Below are positions 24,335 to 32,995 of a DNA stretch of 64,000 bases, in pieces; the first letter of the stretch is position 1; every line of letters begins with the position of its first letter. The stretch comes from AP-16 sp046727735. Its GTDB lineage: Bacteria; Pseudomonadota; Alphaproteobacteria; Rhizobiales; Xanthobacteraceae. The position numbers were made by a program, and so were the translations under genes. Below the pieces are notes generated by a model, which made no database searches, was not told the origin of the DNA, and was given only the letters and a program-made list of their open reading frames with translations. The stretch is taken from the NCBI GenBank assembly GCA_046727735.1, contig JBKPDF010000007.1:1-64000 (forward strand), written 5' to 3'.

Positions 24335-25816
24335 GTGAGAAAACAAGTGTCGCAAACGAGTGCAGGAGACAGGCTGGGCTGGCCGAGCCAGGAAGTGGCC
24401 GAGCGGGCCTCCCGGCTCGTCCTCTACGATGCGCTCTCCCATGAGGCGATGGGGGCGCTGACCACGGGAGTTTTCCTGGTCGGCTTTGCGGTCGCGATCG
24501 GCGCGAGCAATTTCGCCATCGGCGTGCTCGCCGCGATTCCGTTCCTGGCGCAGCTGCTGCAGATTCCGGCGGTAGCGTTGGTCGAGCGCTGGCGCTCCCG
24601 CCGCGGCATCAGCGTGTGGGCCTCCGGCATGGGGCGCGTGTTCCTGCTCGGCTCGGCCGCGGCGCCGCTGCTCGGACCCGAGGCGGGCGTGATCGCACTG
24701 ATCGGCGCGCTCGCCGTCCATCAGGGCACCGCCGCGATCAGCGGCTGCGCCTGGAATTCGTGGATGCGGGACCTGGTCCCGCCCGCCGAATACGGCCGCT
24801 TCTTCGGCCGGCGCACCGCCGCCACCACGGCGGTGTCGATCGTGATGGCGTTCTTGGGCGGACTTGCGGTCGATGCGTGGAAGAATCATGTGCCGGCCAA
24901 TCCGGCGCTCGGCTATTCCTGCCTGTTTGCGGTGAGCGCGCTGATCGGCCTGTTCGGCGTGTACCTGCTCCACATCACCCCCGAACGGCCGATGCCGGAA
25001 CTGCGAGAGCCACCGCATCTGCTCAAGCTGCTGGCCAGTCCGTTCCGGGATCGCAATTTTCGCCGCCTCATCGTGTTCCTCTCCTCGTGGAATTTCGCCG
25101 TCAATCTCGCCGCGCCGTTCTTCACAGTCTACATGCTGAAAACGCTCGGTTACGACATGACGATGATCATCGCGCTGACCATCGTCAGCCAATTGAGCAA
25201 CCTCGCCGCGCTGAACATCTGGGGCACGCTGATCGACCGCTTCAGCAACAAAGCCGTGCTCGGAATTTCGGCGCCGCTGTTTCTCGCCTGCATGCTGGCC
25301 TGGACGTTCACCGGGCTGCCGTGGGCGCAGCCGATCCTGCTGTACCTGATCGGCGCGATCCACGTGCTGATGGGTATTGCGACCGCGGGCGTGGCGCTCG
25401 CCTCCGGCAACATCGCCATGAAGCTCTCCCCGGAGGGCGAAGCGACGGCGTATTTGGCCGCGAACAGCGTCGTCACCTCGACGTTCGCGGCCGCGGCGCC
25501 CATCATCGGCGGCTACGGGGCGGATTTCTTCGCCACGCACCAGCTGGCGCTCGCCTTCACGTGGACGGGCGGCGGGCAGGACGTCACCGTGCAGGTGCTG
25601 AAGTTCCAGTCCTGGACTTTCCTGTTCGGGCTTGCCTTCGTGCTCGGCCTTTATTCGATGCACCGGCTGTACTTCGTCGAGGAGACGGGGCGCACCTCGG
25701 ACCATGTCGTGCTGCGGCACTTGCTGCTGGAAGTGCGCCGGTCGGTGCAGAGCCTGTCGAGCGCCGCTGGCTTGCTGCGGATCGTGCGCTCGCCGATGGA
25801 ATTCCTGCGCCGCTGA
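24335..25816 (+). CDS. MFS transporter
   Basis: The protein of about 493 residues has twelve hydrophobic segments. A soluble N-terminal tail leads into LYDALSHEAMGALTTGVFLV. The helix 2-3 loop and the central loop RDRNFRRLIVF fit the Major Facilitator family of rhizobial transporters. GTG 24335 gives VRKQVSQTSAGDRLGW; GTG 24347 is an alternative. A much longer frame from 23975 overlaps the opposing DUF202 gene and is rejected. The C-terminus is cytoplasmic and basic. Substrate unknown. Confidence 0.82.
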   Translation: MRKQVSQTSAGDRLGWPSQEVAERASRLVLYDALSHEAMGALTTGVFLVGFAVAIGASNFAIGVLAAIPFLAQLLQIPAVALVERWRSRRGISVWASGMGRVFLLGSAAAPLLGPEAGVIALIGALAVHQGTAAISGCAWNSWMRDLVPPAEYGRFFGRRTAATTAVSIVMAFLGGLAVDAWKNHVPANPALGYSCLFAVSALIGLFGVYLLHITPERPMPELREPPHLLKLLASPFRDRNFRRLIVFLSSWNFAVNLAAPFFTVYMLKTLGYDMTMIIALTIVSQLSNLAALNIWGTLIDRFSNKAVLGISAPLFLACMLAWTFTGLPWAQPILLYLIGAIHVLMGIATAGVALASGNIAMKLSPEGEATAYLAANSVVTSTFAAAAPIIGGYGADFFATHQLALAFTWTGGGQDVTVQVLKFQSWTFLFGLAFVLGLYSMHRLYFVEETGRTSDHVVLRHLLLEVRRSVQSLSSAAGLLRIVRSPMEFLRR

Positions 25817-26229
25817 GTGGACGCGAGAACGCGGCCGGTCTCGCGCAAAACCAAGCCGAAGCGCGGGCACTGGGGCGTGTACTCATAAATGCGCGGAGGA
25901 CCCGATTCGGACATTGGGCCGATCGATACTTTTTCCGAACCTTTTACTCAATGACCGTATCGGCCCGGACCAGAATGGTCTCAGGAATAGTCAGCCCTAT
26001 TCGCTTCGCGGCCTTCAAAGGCGGCCTATTGCCCTCGAGCCATGTAGGTCGGTTCTGAAAGACAAAGCGGACGAGGTCTTTGGTGGACCGGACAGCCGCT
26101 CATGACCCAAAGCGGACATTCTCAACCGCGTTGCCACAGAGCAACACCGGCCGGAAATCTGCGGTATGCCCCTACGGGTACCCACGGATTGCCATTCTCC
26201 GTGCAATTATCGTTGGTTGGGGATTCCCA
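25817..26229. other. Intergenic region with TGTCCGCTT-type repeat
   Basis: About 410 bases without a gene precede the porin. The segment 26097-26120 (CGCTCATGACCCAAAGCGGA, then CATT) is one copy of a repeat seen also near 27.3 and 27.9 kb. AAAGCGGACGAGG lies near 26063. The porin promoter must lie in the right-hand part; no clear -35/-10 pair was resolved. Base composition is visibly more AT-rich than the upstream MFS gene. Confidence 0.5.
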
Positions 26230-27120
26230 ATGAGCAACCGAGCCATTTCAATTCTATCCGGGGCTGCTTTCATCCTCGCCGCGAGCGGGTCTGCGTTTGC
26301 GGCTGATATGGCCGTCAAGGCACCTCCGCCGGCACCGGTGCTGACACCGGTCTCTATGTGGGCAGGGTGGTACGTCGGTCTGAATGCGGGTGGCGGATGG
26401 GGGAACAATAGCGGGATCAACAATTCCATCACATCCTCCTTCTGTAATCCCAACATTGGTGGCTGCCCCGGCGCGGGTGCGTTTCCTGGATTTGGCGCAG
26501 CGACTGCGCAGGCTGTAACGGCGAGTTTCGATACGAAACTGCGCGGCTTTATCGGCGGCGGACAAATCGGATACAATTGGCAGGACGGCGTAACTGTTTG
26601 GGGCCTTGAGGCGGACTTTCAAGGGGCTGACCTGAAAGGCAGTGCAAGCGCGGCCAATACGACGGTACCCGACGTCAACACACCCATCGAATTTGTCACC
26701 GTGGCGGGCACGGGTAGCCAGAAGCTCGAGTTTTTAGGAACTCTCCGCGGCCGATTAGGCTGGGCGCCGAGCGGCCCGTGGCTGGTCTATGTGACGGGCG
26801 GCTTAGCGTACGGGCACACCGAGACTTCCGCATCATTCGCAGAAACAGCAGGCTTCCCTAACGTTATCTTTAACGCTAACTCCGCTGCTTCAATTAATGC
26901 CTGGCAGGCAGGCTGGACCGTTGGTGGCGGCTTCGAATGGATGATTGCTCCGCGTTGGTCGATCAAGGGCGAGTATCTCTATTATGACCTGGGCACCGTG
27001 ACTGTGAACAACGCGATAAACGTGAATACAGGTCCTGTGCCATTTTTCGGCGTTACCATCGCATCAGAAGCGGCCTATAGGGGCAGCATTGCCAGGGCCG
27101 GGATAAATTACCACTTCTAA
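26230..27120 (+). CDS. Outer-membrane beta-barrel protein (Omp25/Omp31-like)
   Basis: The 296-residue protein has a signal peptide (AISILSGAAFILAASGSAFA). It continues ADMAVKAPP, WAGWYVGLNAGGGWGN, FIGGGQIGYNWQDG and RGRLGWAPSGPWLVYVTGGL and ends in RAGINYHF. The terminal Phe and alternating strands are the rhizobial Omp25/31 porin-like signature. It should form an eight-stranded outer-membrane barrel. ATG 26230 gives an ideal signal peptide. Its Asn/Thr-rich loops and lower GC distinguish it from neighbours. Flanking repeats may mark a transferred segment. Confidence 0.9.
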   Translation: MSNRAISILSGAAFILAASGSAFAADMAVKAPPPAPVLTPVSMWAGWYVGLNAGGGWGNNSGINNSITSSFCNPNIGGCPGAGAFPGFGAATAQAVTASFDTKLRGFIGGGQIGYNWQDGVTVWGLEADFQGADLKGSASAANTTVPDVNTPIEFVTVAGTGSQKLEFLGTLRGRLGWAPSGPWLVYVTGGLAYGHTETSASFAETAGFPNVIFNANSAASINAWQAGWTVGGGFEWMIAPRWSIKGEYLYYDLGTVTVNNAINVNTGPVPFFGVTIASEAAYRGSIARAGINYHF

Positions 27121-27436
27121 AATCAGACACTGCATTCGCAGCTATGCTGCGCGTCGGACTGAACTATCAATTCCACTGATCTGATTACGCCTCGATGTCC
27201 GCTTTTGGCACTCAGCGGCCGTGCGCCGATCGACACCTCGGGTCTGCTTTGGAGGGAAAAGCGGACGCACCCTAGCGAGCCATCGATTGCCGCTAATGAC
27301 CCATGGCGGACTTTCGCAGTGGTTGACGTTGGCTGGTTCATAAAACAAAGGCAGTGTCATCCCCGGGCCTGTCCGGGCAAGGTTCATTGGTGTCCTTGTT
27401 GGATTTTGACGGACGGAGCGACATAAGACGCGCTAG
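27121..27436. repeat. Intergenic inverted repeat with TGTCCGCTT motif
   Basis: ATGTCCGCTTTTGGCAC (27195-27211) and CGCTAATGACCCATGGCGGA (from 27291) are opposing copies of the same motif, about 100 nt apart. AAAAGCGGACGC lies between them near 27257. The same motif recurs upstream of the porin and near 27.91 kb. A short CGCAGC/GCTGCG hairpin (27137-27151) follows the porin stop and could stabilise or end its mRNA. No gene is evident. Confidence 0.55.
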
Positions 27437-27802
27437 TCATTTTTTCTTGAACTCAAACAGTTCAACTAGGTTGCCAGACGGATCTTCCAAAAGCCTGGCG
27501 CGCCCAGCTCCCGCCTCGCTAGTTTCTCCTCTAAATTTGGCGCCAGCGTCGCTTAACCGGCCGACGAGGACGTCTATGTCTTTCGTGACGATCATGAATC
27601 GGTTCCATCCGCCGGGCTCCGGTTTCCCGCCAGCAGTTCCTCCACTGCCTGCCCCCGGAGCGCTTAGGTAGAGCGTGAGATCATCGCGAATGAGCGCTGC
27701 GAACTTGCCAGGGTTGTGCATGTCAACCTTGAACTCGAGTTTATCGCGATAAAATACGACCGAACTGTCAATGTCTGTCACAATGTACCGGATGGATGCC
27801 AT
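27437..27802 (-). CDS. VOC-family (glyoxalase-like) protein
   Basis: The 121-residue protein reads MASIRYIVTDIDSSVVFYRD, then LTLYLSAPGAG and a second half ending LEDPSGNLVELFEF. These paired beta-alpha-beta-beta-beta modules make one vicinal-oxygen-chelate domain. The usual first metal ligand is replaced near the start, while Glu is kept in NLVELFEF. Activity (lyase, dioxygenase or resistance protein) cannot be told. ATG 27802 follows GGGAGGAAGGGCC. It points away from the beta-propeller gene. Confidence 0.82.
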   Translation of the reverse strand: MASIRYIVTDIDSSVVFYRDKLEFKVDMHNPGKFAALIRDDLTLYLSAPGAGSGGTAGGKPEPGGWNRFMIVTKDIDVLVGRLSDAGAKFRGETSEAGAGRARLLEDPSGNLVELFEFKKK

Positions 27803-28094
27803 GGCCCTTCCTCCCTTCGCCATCGTCGTCGCGCTTGCAACGATTTCCATTTCCATTGCTCGATAAGATCAATCTTGGAACGAAAACGATTCGCCACTGA
27901 GACGGTTCCGTGTGTCCGCTTATGGCACTTTTGAGACGTCGATCGACTGTCCTGTGTACGGCCGCTTTTGGGAGCAGTGCGGACATCAACCGTCAATTGC
28001 GGGATATAGCGATTTATGAGAACACGCTCTGGTCTCGTGTCCCGACTAGAGTACCCGAGAGCGGAATGGCGCTGATGCAAATCAGAGAATCCAG
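27803..28094. repeat. Divergent intergenic region with further TGTCCGCTT repeats
   Basis: GTGTCCGCTTATGGCAC at 27912-27928 matches the copy at 27195-27211 in 15 of 17 positions. GCCGCTTTTGGGAGCAGTGC with GGACATC (27961-27987) is a further partial copy. The region lies between the divergent VOC and beta-propeller genes and must hold both promoters. No gene is evident. Confidence 0.5.
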
Positions 28095-29255
28095 ATGCTC
28101 TATTTCGTGCTGGTAACAGCGGGCGCGCTCGCTGCGCTCGCCTCGGTCATCGGCAACGTCGCCTTGCGGCCCGCTTCCGGTGCATCGAGCGAAGCTGCAA
28201 CAGGCGCCGCGCAGATATCGCCGGTGGTCCATCGCTACCTCTATGCGGTCAATCAGTCTTCCGGCGACCGGGGCTCTATTTCGGTCTACGATATCGACCA
28301 GGGGCATCGTCCGATCAAGACCATTCGCACCGTTCCGCGCGTCGGCGACGTAAGAGGAATTGCCGCGAGCGCCGCTACCGGCAGACTCTACGTCGCGTAC
28401 CGAAGCGAGTTGGAAGTCGGCATGATATTTTGCCTGAATCTCTACAACGATACGATTGTTTGGAACAGAATTATCGATCCTGGCGTCGACAGACTGGCGA
28501 TCGATCCGGACGGCCGGTTGCTCTACGTTCCGACCTGGGAAGGCGGTTCGGCCGATTTCATCAACGTGCTCGATGCCGCTGCCGGCGAAATCGTCCGCAA
28601 AGTGCATTTCTCCAATCGATCGCACGACGCCCAGTTTCCGTTATCGGGCCCGCTTTTCCAGGAGACGAAGGCCAGCGACGGAAGCGGCCGATTTCTGTAT
28701 CTGGTCGATCCGGGCACCTACGCGGTATCCCGCATCGGGCCCTATGCGGGAGTCCTCGGACCTTATTCGGTGGACAGCATGAGCATCCATGTCGTGAACA
28801 ATGTGACCGATCTCTGGGGGATGCAGGTCGCCGAATTGAGGGCGGGTCAGATCGTCACCGCGAACATTCCCGATCATCCGCCGGGCGAACCAGGCCTGTT
28901 GCACGGAATCGGCTGGACGCCCGACGAAAAGGAAGTATGGCAAAGCAGCAGTGCGGCCGATCCGCACATCTATGTCTGGAGCATGGCGAACCCGATGGCT
29001 CCGATCCTCAAGGAGAAATTGACGTTGCGAAGCGGCCGGGGATCGCACTGGCTCACGTTCGACATCAAAGGACAGTACGGGTACGTCGCGCCGAACAAGG
29101 GCGGCGACGAGCCGACCGAGATATTCGACGCGCGTACACATGCATCCGTCGGCGTGATCGCGTCGACCGAAGACGTGCTCGAAATCCAATTCACCGACGG
29201 ATTGGTCACCCAAGTAGGCGATCAGTATGGAATTGGCCGCGCCTCCCGACGCTAA
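28095..29255 (+). CDS. Beta-propeller (YncE/lactonase-like) protein, probably exported
   Basis: The 386-residue protein has a hydrophobic N-terminus (MLYFVLVTAGALAALASVIG) that may be an uncleaved anchor or signal. Repeats such as YLYAVNQSSGDRGSISVYDI, GRLYVAYRSE, GRLLYVPTWEG and GQYGYVAPNKGGDEPTEIFD suggest a seven-bladed propeller of the YVTN/lactonase type. No catalytic residues are apparent. The upstream sequence lacks a strong ribosome-binding site, so the start is uncertain. Function is unknown. Confidence 0.68.
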   Translation: MLYFVLVTAGALAALASVIGNVALRPASGASSEAATGAAQISPVVHRYLYAVNQSSGDRGSISVYDIDQGHRPIKTIRTVPRVGDVRGIAASAATGRLYVAYRSELEVGMIFCLNLYNDTIVWNRIIDPGVDRLAIDPDGRLLYVPTWEGGSADFINVLDAAAGEIVRKVHFSNRSHDAQFPLSGPLFQETKASDGSGRFLYLVDPGTYAVSRIGPYAGVLGPYSVDSMSIHVVNNVTDLWGMQVAELRAGQIVTANIPDHPPGEPGLLHGIGWTPDEKEVWQSSSAADPHIYVWSMANPMAPILKEKLTLRSGRGSHWLTFDIKGQYGYVAPNKGGDEPTEIFDARTHASVGVIASTEDVLEIQFTDGLVTQVGDQYGIGRASRR

Positions 29256-29427
29256 CCGAAGTTGCTCGGCATGGCTGCCGGCGCGGCGATCGCGCGGTCC
29301 ATGCTCCGGCGAAGGGCCGTACCGTTCTCGAACTGTCCTGCGCCTGCAAACTCGTCGAGATCGAAACGACCGCGAAGAGTTGCGCAAAAAAATCGCGGCG
29401 GTCGCGCAGCCGCTCGACTGGTTGGTG

Positions 29428-30609
29428 CTAGCGTCGCTCGAAGCGGAGCGTCGGCGTGAGCACGAGCAGCGGCACCAGCGCAAGCCCCACCGGCAGGAAC
29501 GCGAACACGGGTTGTCCGCTGAGATCCCAGGCGGCGCCGGCCAGGACCGAAATCGCCATCGCCAGCGCGTAGCTCACCGTGAACATCGCCGCCGAGGTGC
29601 GGGCGAGGTCCGCCGCGCTGACCAGGAGCGGCGGCAGCGCCAGGCCGAGCGGGAGCGCGATGCCGAAGCAGAAGCCGAGCGCGCCGGCCCAGATTGGCGT
29701 CGCCGGGCCGGCGGCCGCGACTGCGCCGAACAGCGTCAGCATGATCAGGCCGCCGATCGTCACATAAGGCCAGTTGCGGCGCTCGAGACGTGGGGCGACC
29801 ACCACCATCACGGCCGACGCGGGGAGCTGGCCGAAATTGAGCGCAGTCAACGCCCCGCTGATCAGATCGGAACGGCCCGCGTCGGCCAACAGGCCCGGCA
29901 GAAACGTGTTGGTGCCGAAATAGACGCTGTTGATGCTCGCCAGGATGAATCCAAGGCGCCACACCAGCGGGTCCTTCCAATCGGGCCACCATTGGCGATC
30001 GGCAACGAAGGTTGCACCTTCGAATCCTCCGGGCCGCCGCGCCAACGCCGCCGTCGCGATCGCGATTGGCACGACCGGCAGCGACCACACCGCAAGAGCC
30101 GCGCGCCAGCTGCCGTCGACCAGCGGGATGATGAAGGGCACCGTGAGGGCAACCGGCACGATCTCGCCCACGATCAAGCCGAAGGCGTAGACGGCCGTGC
30201 CCAATCCGATGCGTTGCGGCAGCCATTCCCGGACGATTGCAGTCATCCCCGGGTGCATCACGGCGATGCCGGCCGCCATCGCGATCGTCGCGGCGTAGAG
30301 CAGCATGGCCGTTGTGGCGAGACCGCGCAGACCGCCGCCCGCAGCGGCGAGCAACAGACCGATGATCAACGTGCGCAAGGCCCCGAACCGCGCGATCAGG
30401 ATCGATCCGGGGATTGCCGCGACTGCAAACAGAACGACCGGCAAGCCCATGAGCAGGCCGATTTCGGTACCGGAGAGGCGCAGGTCGGCCTGAATTTCAG
30501 GAATGATCGGCGGCACCGCGAGCACGGTCAGGCGCAACGCCGCGCCGAGCAACCACAGCAACAGCACCGAAACCAGGAAGTGAGTTCGCCGAACCGGAGA
30601 TCGGATCAT
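29428..30609 (-). CDS. MFS transporter (CynX/NimT-like)
   Basis: The 393-residue protein has twelve helices with PPIIPEIQADLRLSGTEIGL near the start and GIAVMHPGMTAIVREWLPQR in helix 4-5. That phrase marks the CynX/NimT group of cyanate, nitroimidazole and small-anion transporters. A proton-coupled export role is likely. ATG 30609 begins MIRSPVRRTHFLVS; the earlier frame has no membrane character. It stands convergent with the beta-propeller gene, with about 170 nt between them. Confidence 0.85.
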   Translation of the reverse strand: MIRSPVRRTHFLVSVLLLWLLGAALRLTVLAVPPIIPEIQADLRLSGTEIGLLMGLPVVLFAVAAIPGSILIARFGALRTLIIGLLLAAAGGGLRGLATTAMLLYAATIAMAAGIAVMHPGMTAIVREWLPQRIGLGTAVYAFGLIVGEIVPVALTVPFIIPLVDGSWRAALAVWSLPVVPIAIATAALARRPGGFEGATFVADRQWWPDWKDPLVWRLGFILASINSVYFGTNTFLPGLLADAGRSDLISGALTALNFGQLPASAVMVVVAPRLERRNWPYVTIGGLIMLTLFGAVAAAGPATPIWAGALGFCFGIALPLGLALPPLLVSAADLARTSAAMFTVSYALAMAISVLAGAAWDLSGQPVFAFLPVGLALVPLLVLTPTLRFERR

Positions 30610-30869
30610 GGGCACGCGGCTATGGTCGAAGATAGCGGCCGCACGTGGACGAGGATCAGGGCCGCAACATCGGCGGCCTCGATCCATGAACCTCAACGCC
30701 GTCGCTCGAGCAACGGTCCGTCTAGTCGAGCACCCGCCGGGTCGAGTTGGAAGCGCGGGGTAGGTATGCGGTGCAGCATTGGTCCGATCACGCGATCGTC
30801 AATTCGGCTGCCGCATGATGCCGTGGATATTCGGTGTTTCTTCGCATGCGGCATTCGAGGAGCGCGCCA

Positions 30870-31619
30870 ATGGGAGGTGATCCGCCGATTCAGCGAACCC
30901 GCCGATCGTTTCTGCGCATGTCCGGAACGGCTGCGCTCCTGTTGTTCGCGGCCGGCCCGCGCCCGACGTTTGCCCAGCCGAGTGCCGGCGGCACGGCGAT
31001 GAAGATCGGCATTGTCGGGTCCGGCAAGCTGGGCGGCGCGGTCGGCGCGCGCTGGGTCAAGGCCGGCCATGAAGTGCTGTTTTCCTCGCGCCATCCGGAT
31101 GAGCTCAAGGGATTGGTCGAAGGGCTCGGGCCCCGCGCGCGCGCCGGCAGCGTTGGCGAGGCGGCCGCCTTCGGCGAGGTGGTGCTGATCGCGGTGCCCT
31201 ACGCGGCGCTGCCGCAGATCGGTCGCGACAACGCAGCAGCGTTGTCCGGCAAGATCGTGATCGACGCCTGCAATCCGATCGCCGCACGCGACGGCGAGAT
31301 CGTGGAGGAGGCGATGACGAACGGCATCGGGCCGACCTCGCAGAAATATCTGCCGGGCGCCCGGCTCGTACGCGCGTTCAACCCGGTCGGCTATCGGAAT
31401 TTCGAAGGCGAACCGCGCAGCGGCGAAAAAATCGGCATGCCGCTCGCGGGCGACGACCCCGAGGCGGTCAAGATCGCCGCGCAGCTCGCCCGCGATGCGG
31501 GCGTCGAGCCCGTCGTACTGCCGCTCGCACGCGCCATGGACTTCGCGCCCGGAACGCCGCTGTTCGGCAAGGCCATGCCGGTGAGCGAGCTTCGCAGTCG
31601 CCTCGGCATCGCCCAATGA
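30870..31619 (+). CDS. Tat-signal NADP-binding protein (F420-reductase-like)
   Basis: The 249-residue protein begins IQRTRRSFLRMSGTAALLLF, a clear twin-arginine signal ending near TFAQ. The mature part has the Rossmann motif GIVGSGKLGGAVGARW, SSRHPDELKGLVEGLG and LVRAFNPVGYRNFEGE, as in coenzyme F420-dependent NADP reductase-like proteins. Such proteins are usually cytoplasmic; the Tat signal implies export after cofactor binding. It overlaps the next MFS gene by 4 nt. The reaction is unknown. Confidence 0.8.
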   Translation: MGGDPPIQRTRRSFLRMSGTAALLLFAAGPRPTFAQPSAGGTAMKIGIVGSGKLGGAVGARWVKAGHEVLFSSRHPDELKGLVEGLGPRARAGSVGEAAAFGEVVLIAVPYAALPQIGRDNAAALSGKIVIDACNPIAARDGEIVEEAMTNGIGPTSQKYLPGARLVRAFNPVGYRNFEGEPRSGEKIGMPLAGDDPEAVKIAAQLARDAGVEPVVLPLARAMDFAPGTPLFGKAMPVSELRSRLGIAQ

Positions 31620-32947
31620 ACGAGGCGTCGGCTCATTCGCGGGGCGCCGATTCCGCCGACAGCCTGCTGTTCCGCCTGCTCCGCCGCGCCATCGAGGTGA
31701 AGCCGGCCGAGGTCGCCGCGCTCGGTTGGTCCTGGCTCTACATTTTTGCGGTGCTATCCTCCTACTACATCATGCGGCCGATCCGCGATCAGATGGGAAT
31801 CGCGGGCGGCGTCGACAAGCTGCAGTGGCTGTTCCTCGGCACGCTCGCGGCGATGCTGCTGGTCAATGTTCCGTTCTGGTATCTGGTCAAGACGCTGCCG
31901 CGCGCGCGATTCATCCCCCTCACCTACCGGTTCTTCGCCGCCAACATCCTGCTGTTCGCGGCGGTGCTCTACGCGTCGGACCCGCAAGAGACCGTCTGGG
32001 TCGGCCGCGTGTTCTTCGTGTGGATCTCGGTGTTCAACTTGTTCGTCGTCTCGATGTTCTGGCAGTTGATGGTCGACATCTTCAGCTCCGAAGCCGGCAA
32101 GCGCCTGTTCGGCTTCATCGCCGCGGGCGCGACGCTCGGCGCCATCGTCGGCTCGGCGACGACCGCCTCGCTCGCGCGCCACGTACCCACCGCCGTTCTG
32201 TTGATCGCGGCGGCGCTGCTGCTGGAAATCGCGGTGTTCAGCGTCCGGCGCCTATCGCGGCAATCGGCGCAGCTCCACACCCGCCCTGCCGAACAAGACC
32301 AGGAGACCCCGATCGGCGGCGAGGTGCTGGCAGGGATCACCCATCCGTTCAAGTCGCCCTATCTCCTGAACGTGAGCGTCTTTCTGTTGCTGTTCGCCAT
32401 CACGTCGACATTTCTGTATTTCGAGCAGGCCGGGATCGTTGCGCGCAACTTTCAAGACCGCGGAGCACAGACGGCGTTTTTTGCCGGCATCGACCTCGCG
32501 GTCAACTTACTCACGCTGTTCACGCAGCTGTTCCTTACCGGGCGGCTGATCCGCTCGGTCGGCGTGGGTCCTACGCTGGCGTTTCTGCCGGCGCTTACCA
32601 TCGTCGGCTTTGGGGCGCTGGCGCTCTTGCCCGGCATCCCGGCGCTGATGAGCTTTCAGGTGCTGCGCCGCTCCAGCGACTATGCGCTCGCGCGACCGGC
32701 GCGCGAAGTCCTCTACACCGTGCTGCCGCGCGAGGATCGCTACAAGGCCAAGAGTTTCATCGACACCGTGGTGTACCGCGCCGGCGATCAGGTCGGCGCG
32801 TGGTCGTTCGCGCTGTTCTCCTCTGGGCTCGGACTGAGCAGCAAGCAGATCGGGCTTGTGGCCGTGGTGGTCTCGGCGGGGTGGCTCGCCAACGGGCTGT
32901 GGCTCGGCCGCAAGCAGGACGCGATGTCGACCGAACGGCCGCAATGA
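31616..32947 (+). CDS. Nucleotide-translocase-like MFS protein
   Basis: The 443-residue protein has about twelve membrane helices. SSYYIMRPIRDQMGIAGG and QLMVDIFSSEAGKRLFGFIA are features of the distant MFS branch that includes ATP/ADP translocase-like proteins (Npt/Tlc). Similarity is remote, so a nucleotide substrate is not established. Its ATG lies in the stop of the Tat-signal oxidoreductase (ATGA), showing tight coupling. It ends convergently with the aldo-keto reductase gene, 48 nt apart. Confidence 0.75.
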   Translation: MNEASAHSRGADSADSLLFRLLRRAIEVKPAEVAALGWSWLYIFAVLSSYYIMRPIRDQMGIAGGVDKLQWLFLGTLAAMLLVNVPFWYLVKTLPRARFIPLTYRFFAANILLFAAVLYASDPQETVWVGRVFFVWISVFNLFVVSMFWQLMVDIFSSEAGKRLFGFIAAGATLGAIVGSATTASLARHVPTAVLLIAAALLLEIAVFSVRRLSRQSAQLHTRPAEQDQETPIGGEVLAGITHPFKSPYLLNVSVFLLLFAITSTFLYFEQAGIVARNFQDRGAQTAFFAGIDLAVNLLTLFTQLFLTGRLIRSVGVGPTLAFLPALTIVGFGALALLPGIPALMSFQVLRRSSDYALARPAREVLYTVLPREDRYKAKSFIDTVVYRAGDQVGAWSFALFSSGLGLSSKQIGLVAVVVSAGWLANGLWLGRKQDAMSTERPQ

Positions 32948-32995
32948 TCTGGGCTCTCGGCCGACCCGCTCCCCCGGCAACCGTATCGGAATGAG

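Noticed and set aside
23498..25870. Long leftward open frame (790 codons) opposite the MFS gene
   Set aside because: Composition is typical of a GC shadow and it conflicts with a well-supported transporter and a DUF202 gene.
29227..31002. Rightward open frame (591 codons) opposite the CynX-like MFS gene
   Set aside because: Highly Arg/Gln/His-rich with no motif; it is antisense to a twelve-helix transporter.
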